This document shows, piece after piece, positions 43,898-52,383 of a DNA stretch of 64,000 bases. This DNA comes from an uncultured Clostridium sp. Its GTDB lineage: Bacteria > Bacillota > Clostridia > Oscillospirales > Butyricicoccaceae. Where the stretch lies: positions 1-64,000 of the forward strand of contig CANEGK010000002.1 in the NCBI GenBank assembly GCA_947427035.1, read 5' to 3'. Numbering within the stretch: the first letter of the stretch is position 1; each line of letters begins with the position of its first letter. A program made the translations under genes and the position numbers. Under the pieces are notes generated by a model. The model searched no databases. It was not told the DNA's origin and worked only from the letters and a program-made list of their open reading frames with translations.

Positions 43898-45268
43898 TCA
43901 GATATTCTGAAAATCGACGCGGGCGTTGCCATTTTCGTCGTAAACGACGGCGTCTTTGTCCAGGGTAATTTTGTCGATGGCGGCAAAAAAAGCTTCCTTC
44001 GACGGGTAAAGCGGCCGGTAGCCGTCGATAATTTCACGGGCAGCGGCTGCGCCGTCTGTCAATAGAGCGTCGGCGACGAACAACTGTGCTTTGGTCGAAT
44101 TGACGCACAGGCGCTCCGGGTCGGCGACGCAGTAATCAATGCCGTGGCCGGTGCCCGTCACGCCGGCGGCGTTGAACTGCACGCCCGGCATAATGCAGGT
44201 CAGGTCGCCGAAGTCCGAGGAGCCGGTGCTCCAGCCTTCGTAATCAAAGCGCACGCGATCGGCGCCCACCAGGTCGACACAGCAGCGCTCGATCAGCTGC
44301 ATAAAGGTGCGGTCGTGAACCTCGGGCGAATAGCCGGGGCGGTCGCACAGCTCGACCCCGGCGCCCAGGGCCAGCGCCGCGCCGGCCAGCGCGCGGTTGA
44401 CGCGCTTGTTGGCGGCGATCATGGCGTCCAGCGTGCGGGCGCGCACATAGCTTTCTATCTTCATCTCGTCGGGGATGATGTTGACGGCGCAGTTGACGCC
44501 CATCATGATGGGGTGGAAGCGCACGCAGTCCTTGTCCCGGAAGGTTTCACGCAGGTCGTTGCAGGCCTGAAGCCCGAGCATGGCGGCGTACTGGGCGTTG
44601 ACGCCCAGGTGGGGCGCGCCGCCGGCGTGCGAGGATTTGCCCTTAAAACGGATGGTTTTGGCCATACAGCCGTTGCTGCCCAGCCCGCAGGACAGGTCAA
44701 AAGCTTCGTCTTTGCCGGCGGCAGTGCCGTGCACCATCATGCACAGATCGACGCCGTCAAAGTACCCGCGGTACAAAAACTCGACCTTGCCGCCCATGTA
44801 GTGAATAACGCCTTCCCGGCGCAGCTCTTCGCGGAAGGCGAGCTGGATCATCTCTTCGGCGGGCACCATCATCAGGCGGATGGAGCCGCACAGGCCGTCG
44901 AGCGCGCCCGGCTCTTTCAGCGCCGCCGCAATGCCCAGAAGCGCCGCGCCCTGGCCGTGGTGGCCGCAGCAGTGGGTCATGCCGTTGACCGACTCGGGGT
45001 GGTTGGCGATGTCGAGCGCGTCCAGCTCGCCCATGATGCACAGCCTGGGGCCGGGCCGGCCGGTGTCGAGATCGGTGAAAAAGCCCGGGATGTCGCCCGG
45101 CTCGGTCAGCGTGTAGCCCAGTTTCTCAAAGGCATCTTTGAGATACGCGTGCGCCTCCCACTCGGTGTAGCCGGTCTGGGGGTGCGCCCACAGCCAGCGC
45201 TCGGCGTCGAGGACGAGCTTGCGGTGTTTGTCTGCATTGCCTGCGATTTGAAGCTGTCTTTCGGTCAT
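43898..45268 (-). CDS. M20 family amidohydrolase (aminobenzoyl-glutamate hydrolase-like)
   Basis: 456 residues. Metal-binding pattern of M20D-type amidohydrolases: MGELDALDI with NGMTHCCGHHGQGAALLGIA (Cys/His ligands), VPAEEMIQL (catalytic Glu pair), MVHGTAAGK, and the C-terminal VTGTGHGIDYCVAD His region. The dimerisation insert contains KTIRFKGKSSHAGGAPHLGV. Cytosolic hydrolysis of an N-acyl or amide bond; substrate unknown. It is the last of four tightly packed genes, 3 bp after the membrane protein gene, with AGGAGGAA before its ATG. Confidence 0.88.
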   Translation of the reverse strand: MTERQLQIAGNADKHRKLVLDAERWLWAHPQTGYTEWEAHAYLKDAFEKLGYTLTEPGDIPGFFTDLDTGRPGPRLCIMGELDALDIANHPESVNGMTHCCGHHGQGAALLGIAAALKEPGALDGLCGSIRLMMVPAEEMIQLAFREELRREGVIHYMGGKVEFLYRGYFDGVDLCMMVHGTAAGKDEAFDLSCGLGSNGCMAKTIRFKGKSSHAGGAPHLGVNAQYAAMLGLQACNDLRETFRDKDCVRFHPIMMGVNCAVNIIPDEMKIESYVRARTLDAMIAANKRVNRALAGAALALGAGVELCDRPGYSPEVHDRTFMQLIERCCVDLVGADRVRFDYEGWSTGSSDFGDLTCIMPGVQFNAAGVTGTGHGIDYCVADPERLCVNSTKAQLFVADALLTDGAAAAREIIDGYRPLYPSKEAFFAAIDKITLDKDAVVYDENGNARVDFQNI

Positions 45269-45271
45269 ATA

Positions 45272-45853
45272 CTATTCCTCCTCTCCGGTCGACTCTCCGT
45301 CCAGAAAGCCGGTGCGGATATTATAATCGGTCAAATACCACTGTCCGCCGATTTTGGTCAGGCGGGTGCTGCCGCGCAGCGTGCGGCTGCCCAATTCACC
45401 GGTCAGCCTGATGTCAAAGGTGACGTCGGAAACGCTTTCGACCGCGCTGTTTTCGGCCCGGGCCTCGTTCAAAGCGCCCGAACTGGGTTTTTCCTGCTCG
45501 ACAATACTGACCTTGACGGCGGGCTTTTCGCCCACCCATTCAACGGCCTGCATCCGATAGGTTTCCGCCATGTTGGACACGCCGCCCATAGTGAACAGAA
45601 GCTCGAACTCGTCGCGCAGAGCGCCCTCGGGGAAGCACAGGGCCATGCTGTCGACGTCGGCGTGGGCATAGAGGTTTTCAAAATAATCTTGCAGGACGCT
45701 CTGTACTCCTCCGCCGCCGAAGGCCAGGCGAAGGATGACAAACAGCAGGACGGCGAGCAGGGCAGCCGCGATGACAACGGCGGCTTTCGGCGAGACTTTG
45801 CGCTGCGGTTCGGGTTTGCGGGGGCCGGTCGGCCGGGCTTTGGTTTTGCTCAT
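45272..45853 (-). CDS. Single-pass membrane protein of unknown function
   Basis: 193 residues. A basic Pro-rich N terminus (KTKARPTGPRKPEPQRK) precedes one membrane helix (about 25-46), then a ~140-residue extracellular domain with an early helical part (VQSVLQDYFENLYAHADVDS) and a beta-rich end (TRLTKIGGQWYLTDYNIRTG) that resembles DUF4878/NTF2-like folds. No enzyme motif. The start overlaps the phosphohexomutase stop (ATGA) and the stop lies 3 bp before the M20 gene. Confidence 0.75.
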   Translation of the reverse strand: MSKTKARPTGPRKPEPQRKVSPKAAVVIAAALLAVLLFVILRLAFGGGGVQSVLQDYFENLYAHADVDSMALCFPEGALRDEFELLFTMGGVSNMAETYRMQAVEWVGEKPAVKVSIVEQEKPSSGALNEARAENSAVESVSDVTFDIRLTGELGSRTLRGSTRLTKIGGQWYLTDYNIRTGFLDGESTGEEE

Positions 45854-47577
45854 AAAATTTTCATGCTCCTTTTGCCGGTATAATTCTCAAGGCGCAGGGT
45901 TTGCAGGGCGTCCTGCGCGCAGGCTTCGGCCGCGGAAAGCGCCGCATCCTGCGCGTCCCCGCGCGCCAGAACGTACAGTTTAATTTTCGGCTCGGTGCCC
46001 GACGGGCGGACAAGCAGCCGGCACCCGTTTTCCAGTTCAAAGCGCAGGACGTCGGAGCCGCGAAGCGGCAGAGCAGACGTTTGTCCGCCGGAAAGCGAAA
46101 GGCCGCGCAGAAAATCGTCGGCGCGCATGACACGCCGGCCGGAAAGAACGGTGGGCGTCTGCGCCCGCAGGCTGTCCATACAGGCTTTGATGGCGGCCTG
46201 CCCTTCGGGGCCGGGCAGCGTGACGCTGACGGTTTTTTCAGCATAAAAGCCGAAAAGCGCGCTCAGCTCGGCCAGCCGGTCGTGCAGGGTTTGGCCCTGC
46301 GCCTGCCAGCGGCAGGCCATAGACGCGATGACAAGGGCCGCCGAAATACCATCCTTGTCGAGCACGTCGGGGTTGAGCATGTAGCCGATGGCCTCTTCAA
46401 AGGCGAGCACGGGGCGCAGCCCCTTTTTTTGCAGACGCTGCGCCTCGGCCGCAAGGAATTTAAAGCCGGTAAAGGTGTCAAAGCAGGCGCAGCCGCGGCT
46501 TTCGGCCACGCGGCGCGCCAGGTCGGTCGAGACCAGTGTTTTGACAATGGCGCCGTTTTCCTGCGTGTGTTCGAGCAGGTAATCGGCCAGCAGCACGCCG
46601 ATTTGGTTGCCGGTCAGCGGGCGCATTTTGCCTGCGCCGTCGCGCGCCCAGACGGCGACGCGGTCGGCGTCCGGATCGTTGGCCAGAATGAGGGCGGCGT
46701 TGACGCGCCCGGCCAGGTCGAGCGCCGGGCCGAAACCGCCGGGATCTTCGGGGTTGGGGCTGGGCGTAGTGGGAAAGTCGCCGTCCGGCTCCAGCTGCTC
46801 GGGCACGCAGTGTACCGCCTGCAAACCGGCGAGGCGCAGCGCCCGGAACGCAACGGCCCCGCCCACGCCGTGAAAGGGGGTGTAGACAATGGGCAGCGCC
46901 GGGCAGCGCTCAATGTCGCCGCGCCCCTGCACACAGCGCAGGGCGGAAGCGATAAAGCGCTCGTCCATTTCTTTGCCCAGCGGCGACACCTCGTTAAGAA
47001 CAAAAAAGGGAAGCGGTGCGAGGGGATCCGAAGCGTCCATTTCAGCGCCGATTTCGGCGGCCAGCGCGTCGTCAATCTGCGTGCCGCCCTGCCAGTACAC
47101 CTTATAGCCGTTGTATTGGGGCGGGTTGTGGCTCGCTGTGATGCAGATGCCGGCCGCGGCGCCGAGCGCACGGACGGCAAAGGCCAGCTCGGGGGTCGGG
47201 CGCGGGGCACTGAACAAATAAACGGGAATAGAAAGCTCGCGCAGCGCGGCGGCGGCCGTACGCGCGAACAGGTCGCTTTGACGCCGGCAGTCATAGCCGA
47301 CGCAGACGCCGGCCGCGGCAAAGTCCGCGCCGCGCGCAAGGATACGGCGCCCCAGCGCGCGGGTAGCCCACGCCACCGTGTGCTCGTTGAGCCATGACGG
47401 TCCCGCGCCGACAGGGGCGCGCAGGCCCGCAGTGCCGAAACGCAGGGGCGCGCCGAAGCGCTCGGCGACGCCGGCCGGGTCGAGCGAAGAGAGCTCGCGG
47501 CGCGCTGCGCCGGGCACCAGGGGGCTTTGCAGCCAGCGGTTATATTCAACTTGCGGCAATTGGCGGGTCAAAGGCAT
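45850..47577 (-). CDS. Phosphoglucomutase/phosphohexomutase
   Basis: 575 residues, the length of PGM/PMM enzymes of the PgcA type. Phosphoserine loop GICITASHNPPQYNGYKVY, metal loop LANDPDADRVAVWA, sugar loop FEEAIGYMLN and C-terminal phosphate-binding LVRPSGTEPKIKLYV. Interconverts glucose-1-P and glucose-6-P or a related pair, feeding wall or storage polysaccharide. Start has AAGGAAGGG upstream. Sits between a GNAT gene and a membrane protein gene in one minus-strand unit. Confidence 0.93.
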   Translation of the reverse strand: MPLTRQLPQVEYNRWLQSPLVPGAARRELSSLDPAGVAERFGAPLRFGTAGLRAPVGAGPSWLNEHTVAWATRALGRRILARGADFAAAGVCVGYDCRRQSDLFARTAAAALRELSIPVYLFSAPRPTPELAFAVRALGAAAGICITASHNPPQYNGYKVYWQGGTQIDDALAAEIGAEMDASDPLAPLPFFVLNEVSPLGKEMDERFIASALRCVQGRGDIERCPALPIVYTPFHGVGGAVAFRALRLAGLQAVHCVPEQLEPDGDFPTTPSPNPEDPGGFGPALDLAGRVNAALILANDPDADRVAVWARDGAGKMRPLTGNQIGVLLADYLLEHTQENGAIVKTLVSTDLARRVAESRGCACFDTFTGFKFLAAEAQRLQKKGLRPVLAFEEAIGYMLNPDVLDKDGISAALVIASMACRWQAQGQTLHDRLAELSALFGFYAEKTVSVTLPGPEGQAAIKACMDSLRAQTPTVLSGRRVMRADDFLRGLSLSGGQTSALPLRGSDVLRFELENGCRLLVRPSGTEPKIKLYVLARGDAQDAALSAAEACAQDALQTLRLENYTGKRSMKIL

Positions 47578-47619
47578 CCCTTCCTTTTTGAAAAATGCAC
47601 AGGCAGCTCACTGCGAAAA

Positions 47620-48126
47620 TCAGCGGAGCTCGATTTCATAAATCTCTTCTTCCAGGGTTCGGCCGTCTGCCGTGCGGATGGTTCTGGATCCGGCGGCCCG
47701 CCCGCCGTAAAAAAGAGGAATTTTTCGGCTGGCGATGTTCCGGCGATCGACCGGATAGCGCAGCCTGGCAATGCCCAGGCTGCGCGCGTATTCCATTAAG
47801 CCGCCGATCGTCTCGCGGCCGTAATGCTGCCCGTGCGCAGGGACCTTGAGCCACAGACCGAGTTCGGGAACTTCACTTTTCAGCTCGTGCAGTCCGGCCA
47901 GGCCGAGAAATTCACGCCCGCATTTGAGCAGGACGGCAAAGACAAGCTCTTCGCCGTTTTCGCGGCCCTTTTCCATCCCGCGGAGAACCGCGCGTGATTC
48001 TTCCGGGTTATGCGCCGCGCCCGCCTGCATATAAGCGACGACCTCGCCGCGGAAATGGGTATAAACCTCGTCGGCATATTTTGCGGATACGGGTGTGAGC
48101 AAAAGCCGTGCGGTCTCCAGCGGCAT
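47620..48126 (-). CDS. GNAT family N-acetyltransferase (RimJ/RimL-like)
   Basis: 168 residues. MPLETARLLLTPVSAKYADE is the RimJ/RimL-type start, and the acetyl-CoA motif is PAHGQHYGRETIGGLMEYAR, where HGxHYGRE replaces the usual QGKGYGTE. The later DRRNIASRKIPLFYGGRAAG carries the Asn-x-x-Ser motif. Substrate unknown. A AAGGAGGG site precedes the ATG. First gene of the four-gene unit down to 43898. Confidence 0.87.
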   Translation of the reverse strand: MPLETARLLLTPVSAKYADEVYTHFRGEVVAYMQAGAAHNPEESRAVLRGMEKGRENGEELVFAVLLKCGREFLGLAGLHELKSEVPELGLWLKVPAHGQHYGRETIGGLMEYARSLGIARLRYPVDRRNIASRKIPLFYGGRAAGSRTIRTADGRTLEEEIYEIELR

Positions 48127-48209
48127 GATTCGCCCTCCTTATCAGCGGATGACAATGGTAGTTTATCACAATTTTCGAGCCTTTTCCACTCCCCCGGCCG
48201 GCAATGGAA

Positions 48210-48238
48210 TTGTTTTTTTATTGCAGATCCAATATACT
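48210..48238 (+). promoter_or_regulatory. DRTGG gene promoter
   Basis: TTGTTT (48210-48215), 17-bp spacer, TATACT (48233-48238). Confidence 0.7.
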
Positions 48239-48293
48239 GAAGAGAAAGCGGCGGCAGAACGCCGGCCGCTGCGAAACGGAAAGGGGAAACAGA

Positions 48294-48626
48294 ATGACCA
48301 TTCGGGAATGGGTGGACGGGCTGGCGCTGCGCGTGTTGGCCGAAGGAAAGGACCCGGACGCGCAGCTGGCAGGCTGCTATATTGGCGATTTGCTCAGCCG
48401 GGCGATCAGCCGCGGCGTTCCGGGCGGGGTGTGGATTACCATTATGGCGAACCTCAATGTGGCGGCGGTGGCGCTGCTGGCCGAAATACCCTGCGTCGTT
48501 CTGGCCGAAGGGATGGAAGCGCCGGATGATTTGCGGGAAAAATGCCGGGAAGAGGGCATTTTCCTGCTGGGCAGCGGCCAAAGCGCTTATGAGCTGGCAG
48601 CAGCCTTTGCCCAAATGCAGCAATAA
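48294..48626 (+). CDS. Stand-alone DRTGG domain protein
   Basis: 110 residues from MTIREWVDGLALRVL, with AAAGGGG upstream. AGCYIGDLLSRAISRG, GVWITIMANLNVAAVALL and FLLGSGQSAYELAAAF match the short DRTGG proteins that in clostridia often accompany [FeFe]-hydrogenase and HPr-kinase-like genes. No hydrogenase gene is in the window. Probably a small-ligand sensor. Own promoter and terminator. Confidence 0.8.
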   Translation: MTIREWVDGLALRVLAEGKDPDAQLAGCYIGDLLSRAISRGVPGGVWITIMANLNVAAVALLAEIPCVVLAEGMEAPDDLREKCREEGIFLLGSGQSAYELAAAFAQMQQ

Positions 48627-48637
48627 AAGAGCACGGC

Positions 48638-48675
48638 AAAAGCCGGCCCACAGCCAAGCGCTGTGGGCCGGCTTT
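48638..48675 (+). terminator. Terminator after DRTGG gene
   Basis: AAAGCCGGCCCACAG and CTGTGGGCCGGCTTT perfect arms with a 7-nt loop; the T run is short (TTT then ATAGTTT). Confidence 0.75.
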
Positions 48676-48741
48676 ATAGTTTACAAATGAACAAATTGTA
48701 AATACCGACAAAAAAACTGGATTTTAACACGATTGATTTAG

Positions 48742-48747
48742 TATAAT
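48742..48747 (+). promoter_or_regulatory. -10 element of the KamA-family gene
   Basis: TATAAT in a very AT-rich stretch 43 bp before the ATG; no convincing -35 hexamer was found at 16-18 bp. Confidence 0.45.
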
Positions 48748-48789
48748 TATTTTATGAAACAGTGTTATAGATGGAAAAGGAGGTCATCA

Positions 48790-49902
48790 ATGAACTGGAA
48801 GCAGGAATTGAGAGAAAGTATAACCGATATCGAACGGCTGAGCGAGCGGCTGCCGATCGACAGGGAACGCCAAAAGGCGCTTGCCGATATTATTGACATG
48901 TACCCCATGCGCATCCCGGATTATTACCTGTCACTGATCGATCCCGGCGACCCCGACGACCCCATCGCGCGCATGTGCGTGCCTTCGGAATACGAGCTGG
49001 GGGAAGAAGGGGCCTTTGACACCAGCGGCGAAGGGGAAAACACCAAGCTCGAAGGCTTGCAGCACAAGTACAGCCAGACGGCTATGGTGCTGTCGACCAG
49101 CCGCTGCGCCATGTACTGCCGCCACTGCTTCCGCAGGCGCATGGTCGGCCTGTCGGAAGAAGAAACCATCAAGCAGTTCGAGCCGATGGCCGCGTATATT
49201 GCGGATCACCCCGAAATCACCAATGTGCTCATTTCGGGCGGCGACGCGCTGCTCAACAGCAATGCAGTCATTGCGCATTTTCTCAGGGTGCTGGGCGAAA
49301 TCGAGCATGTGCGCATGATACGTTTTGGCACACGGCTGCCCGTGGTGCTGCCCCAGAGAATCAGCGAAGATCCCGAGCTTTTGACGCTGCTGGGCAATTA
49401 CACACGCAAAAAGCAAATCAATATCGTCACACAGTTTAACCACCCGCGCGAGCTGACGCACGAGTCGCGGCGGGCGGTGCGCCGCCTTTTGGCGCACCGT
49501 ATGGTGGTCAGCAATCAGACGGTGCTGTTGAAGGGGGTCAACGACGACCCCGATGTGCTGGCGCAGCTGATGGCCGGCCTGGTGGCCTGCGGCGTCGTGC
49601 CCTACTATGTTTTCCAGTGCCGCCCCGTGCGCGGCGTCGTCGACCAGTTTCAGGTGCCGCTGCACCGCGGCTATGCGATTGTGGAGCAGGCCAAAAGCAA
49701 AATGAACGGACAGGAAAAGCGCTTCCGCTACATTATGTCGCATGTGACAGGAAAAATCGAAATACTGGGCAGCCTGTCCGGCGATCGGATGCTTTTTAAA
49801 TATCATCAGGCAAAAAAGCCGGAAAACCAGGGGCGCATTTTTACGCAGACGGTGGCGCCCGGCCAGCTGTGGCTTGATACAATTAAGCCGCAGGAGCTGT
49901 AA
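48790..49902 (+). CDS. KamA family radical SAM protein (lysine 2,3-aminomutase-like)
   Basis: 370 residues from MNWKQELRESITDIERL after AAAGGAGG; an in-frame ATG at 48754 has no site. The radical-SAM cluster motif is CAMYCRHCF (CxxxCxxC, about residues 100-107), followed by NVLISGGDALL. The fold continues with IRFGTRLPVVLPQRI and VVPYYVFQCRPVRG. It is shorter than classical lysine 2,3-aminomutase (~415 residues); TGKIEILG near the C terminus may carry the PLP lysine, which is uncertain. Substrate cannot be assigned; no lysine-fermentation genes are nearby. Confidence 0.85.
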   Translation: MNWKQELRESITDIERLSERLPIDRERQKALADIIDMYPMRIPDYYLSLIDPGDPDDPIARMCVPSEYELGEEGAFDTSGEGENTKLEGLQHKYSQTAMVLSTSRCAMYCRHCFRRRMVGLSEEETIKQFEPMAAYIADHPEITNVLISGGDALLNSNAVIAHFLRVLGEIEHVRMIRFGTRLPVVLPQRISEDPELLTLLGNYTRKKQINIVTQFNHPRELTHESRRAVRRLLAHRMVVSNQTVLLKGVNDDPDVLAQLMAGLVACGVVPYYVFQCRPVRGVVDQFQVPLHRGYAIVEQAKSKMNGQEKRFRYIMSHVTGKIEILGSLSGDRMLFKYHQAKKPENQGRIFTQTVAPGQLWLDTIKPQEL

Positions 49903-49945
49903 GAGAATAGCAAAACATTCGGCGGGCTGAGAAAATAGAATATAG

Positions 49946-49978
49946 AAAAACGGCATGACCGCAGGTCATGCCGTTTTT
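49946..49978. terminator. Bidirectional terminator
   Basis: AAAAACGGCATGACC and GGTCATGCCGTTTTT perfect 15-bp arms with a GCA loop between the KamA-family gene and the converging cysteine-rich protein gene. Confidence 0.92.
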
Positions 49979-50003
49979 GACGCAGTACCCAGAGCGGCCG
50001 AAC

Positions 50004-50705
50004 TCAATGCACTGCAATATAGGCCTTTAAATCATTATGATAGCCGTCCAGCGTATTGGTCATTTTTTCCGTCCGGCGCCCGAACACAAGGTCGGGCAGA
50101 TAAAGCGGCTGCTTGCCGCCCACAGTCATGGAGCGGACACAGCCGATGCAGTAGACCGCCACGTCGGCGCAGGGCATTTGGGCGGCGCGCTTTTTCTGGA
50201 GCGCGGCGACCTGTTCATTGGGAAGGAGGGAGTAAAAGGTATCGCCGCAGCAAATGGATCGGGTCCCGCTGAACGCGGATTCGATGATGTTAAAGTTCAT
50301 TTTCCGCAGGATATTCCGCACGGCAGCGTGCACCTGCGGCTTTTGGCGGAAGGAGCAGGAATCGTGAACGGACACGGCGGCCCCCTGATAATCCGGGAGC
50401 CTCAGCCCGTCAATGCTATCGATCATCTCCCAAAAGGTAATGGTCCGGATGCCCGGATAGTCCGAGCGAAAGCGGCGGTCGCAGCCGGCGCAGTTGTTGA
50501 TGATGGTCGCGCCGTCCGGCAGCTTCGGGTCATGCTGACAGCACAGGCTGTGCAGCTTCACATCCCCGAAGTTTTCCCGCAGCAGCGCGAGCATGGGCTC
50601 GATCAATTCGGGCTTATAAATGCTCATGGCGCAGCCGGGGTTAAACCAGCAGTTCTCCCTGTCGATGCTCTTGATATCGATGCTGGGAATGACCGTTTCG
50701 CTCAT
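50004..50705 (-). CDS. Cysteine-rich (CCG-domain) protein, HdrB/GlpC-related
   Basis: 233 residues with two cysteine-rich halves. The first has NPGCAMS, SLCCQHD and NNCAGCDRR; the second has the canonical order HDSCSFR ... ICCGDTF ... YCIGCVRSM. CCG domains in HdrB, GlpC and lactate-utilisation proteins bind noncubane [4Fe-4S] clusters or quinone/thiol partners. In the first half CCQ replaces CCG. No ferredoxin domain, dehydrogenase or hdr partner gene is adjacent. Transcription appears to start at an extended -10 at 50765-50770. Confidence 0.78.
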   Translation of the reverse strand: MSETVIPSIDIKSIDRENCWFNPGCAMSIYKPELIEPMLALLRENFGDVKLHSLCCQHDPKLPDGATIINNCAGCDRRFRSDYPGIRTITFWEMIDSIDGLRLPDYQGAAVSVHDSCSFRQKPQVHAAVRNILRKMNFNIIESAFSGTRSICCGDTFYSLLPNEQVAALQKKRAAQMPCADVAVYCIGCVRSMTVGGKQPLYLPDLVFGRRTEKMTNTLDGYHNDLKAYIAVH

Positions 50706-50764
50706 GGAATCGCCTCCGTTTTCAGAAAGATAGAGTCGGCTTTTTCAAAAAAAGCGCTGACAGC

Positions 50765-50770
50765 ATTATA
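50765..50770 (-). promoter_or_regulatory. Extended -10 promoter of the CCG-protein gene
   Basis: Minus strand TGC-TATAAT, a TGn extended -10, 60 bp before the start codon; the -35 region is poor. The rest of 50706-51000 holds only the HtrA terminator and about 130 bp in which I see nothing. Confidence 0.55.
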
Positions 50771-50833
50771 GCATAAACCACATCGGGCGGCCAGCATGAA
50801 CCGGCAAAGTTCGGCCGCTGCCGTAAACAACGG

Positions 50834-50865
50834 AAAAGGCGCCCGTGGGGTAACGGACGCCTTTT
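50834..50865 (-). terminator. Probable terminator downstream of htrA-type gene
   Basis: AAAAGGCG-CCGT and ACGG-CGCCTTTT arms with one mismatch and a GGGGTA-type loop, 136 bp after the HtrA stop. Confidence 0.65.
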
Positions 50866-51000
50866 CGCGTTTCAGTCTTTAGAGGGGTTGGGGGATAAGA
50901 GAGGTACTTTCCGATATTTATATTACCATGCGGGGGTCTGAAATGTGTGGACGTTCTGTAAACGATCCTTTAATATTTCCGGTTGGTTTTGTGAACAATT

Positions 51001-52182
51001 TTAGTCAGATGACGAGCCGAGCGTGACCTTGAGTTCGAGTTCGGAACCGCCGCGTTCCACCGTCAGCGTGACGGTGTCGCCCGGTTTGCATTTGTCTTTT
51101 TCGTAATTGAGCTCGGCAAAGGTTTCGACGTCGACGCCGTTGAAAGCGATGATTTTGTCATCGACCTGGACGCCGGCCTTTTCGGCAGGGCCGCCCGGCG
51201 TGACTTCTTTGACAACCAGGCCGGCTTCCATGCGGTACAGCATGGCTTCCTGCGCGGTCAGGCTCTGGACGGAGACGCCGAGAACGGGGCGGTTGGTCAC
51301 ATAGCCGTACTCGATGAGGTCGTTTGCGACGTTGAGCGCCGTTTCAATGGGGATGGCGAAGCCGATGCCTTCGACGTCGTTGGAATTGCTGGTCATGATT
51401 TTCGCGTTGACAACGCCGACGACCTGGCCCTGGCTGTTGACAAGCGGGCCGCCCGAGTTGCCGGGGTTGATGGCGGCGTCGACCTGAATCAGCGTCATGA
51501 CGTAACGGTCGATGGTCACTTCACGGCTGGGGGCGGAAATCATGCCGCCCGTCATGGTTTCGGCGAATTGAATGCCCAGCGGGTTGCCGATGGCGTAGGC
51601 CGGTTCGCCGGTGACGAGCGACGAGGAGTCGCCGAACTCGGCGACGGTCAGGCCGGCCGCGTCGATTTTGACGACGGCGATATCGGTGTTGGCGTCGGTG
51701 CCGACCACCTCGGCGTCAAAGCTGCGGCCGTCGTTTAACGTGACCTGAACGCTCTGCGCGCCTTCGACAACGTGGTTGTTGGTGATGATATAGCCGTCTG
51801 CGCTCATAACAATGCCGGTGCCGGTGCCCTGGCCGATTCGGCCGTAGCTCTGCACTTCGGTGGTGATGGAAACGACCGAAGGAACCGCCTTCTGGAAAAT
51901 TTCAGGGGGCGTCAGCGCGTCGGCGCTGTAGGTGGGCAGGTAAATGGTCGGGCTGGCCGAGGGGGCGTTGGAAGCGGCGCCGCCGGCGTTATCGGGAGCG
52001 GCGGCCTGCGGGGGGAAGAGGGCGTTATAGCCCAAAATGGAGCCGACCGAAATGCAGGCGACGAGCGCCAGCCCGGCGACGGCTTTGCCGAACTTTTTCA
52101 GTCCGGCGTGCTTTTTGGGGGGCTTGGGGGCGAAAACCGGGTCGTACAGATTATTTTGGTTCCTGTCGTTTTGCTGATACAT
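51001..52182 (-). CDS. S1C family serine protease (HtrA/DegP-like)
   Basis: 393 residues from MYQQNDRNQNNLYDP after AAGGAGG; the frame extends upstream but this ATG has the only good site. Cytosolic N terminus, one membrane anchor (about 31-51), Ala/Pro linker, then a trypsin-like domain with catalytic His in ITNNHVVEG, Asp in TDIAVVKID and Ser in NPGNSGGPLVN. A PDZ domain follows (~300-390; VLGVSVQSL, GGPAEKAGVQVDDKIIAFNG). Extracytoplasmic quality control. No two-component system is adjacent, unlike many HtrA loci. Confidence 0.94.
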   Translation of the reverse strand: MYQQNDRNQNNLYDPVFAPKPPKKHAGLKKFGKAVAGLALVACISVGSILGYNALFPPQAAAPDNAGGAASNAPSASPTIYLPTYSADALTPPEIFQKAVPSVVSITTEVQSYGRIGQGTGTGIVMSADGYIITNNHVVEGAQSVQVTLNDGRSFDAEVVGTDANTDIAVVKIDAAGLTVAEFGDSSSLVTGEPAYAIGNPLGIQFAETMTGGMISAPSREVTIDRYVMTLIQVDAAINPGNSGGPLVNSQGQVVGVVNAKIMTSNSNDVEGIGFAIPIETALNVANDLIEYGYVTNRPVLGVSVQSLTAQEAMLYRMEAGLVVKEVTPGGPAEKAGVQVDDKIIAFNGVDVETFAELNYEKDKCKPGDTVTLTVERGGSELELKVTLGSSSD

Positions 52183-52334
52183 ATATGTTTCCTCCTTGCG
52201 GCTGGATGTTTGTTTGTATGCTATTATTTTCGGCGGAAAATGTGAAATACGAATGAAACAAAACAAAACTTTCTGTAAATAACCAAAATATTGCAAAAGC
52301 CGCATCGGGGCTGGAAAAAGGCCGTTTTTTTTGA

Positions 52335-52340
52335 TAGAAT
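52335..52340 (+). promoter_or_regulatory. Extended -10 element of the capA-dusB-sigma operon
   Basis: TTTGA-TAGAAT (TGn extended -10) 43 bp before the ATG. No good -35; the spacer is T-rich. Confidence 0.4.
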
Positions 52341-52383
52341 AACAAAAGAGAAAAAAGCGATTGAAAAAGAGGGACGGATAGCC

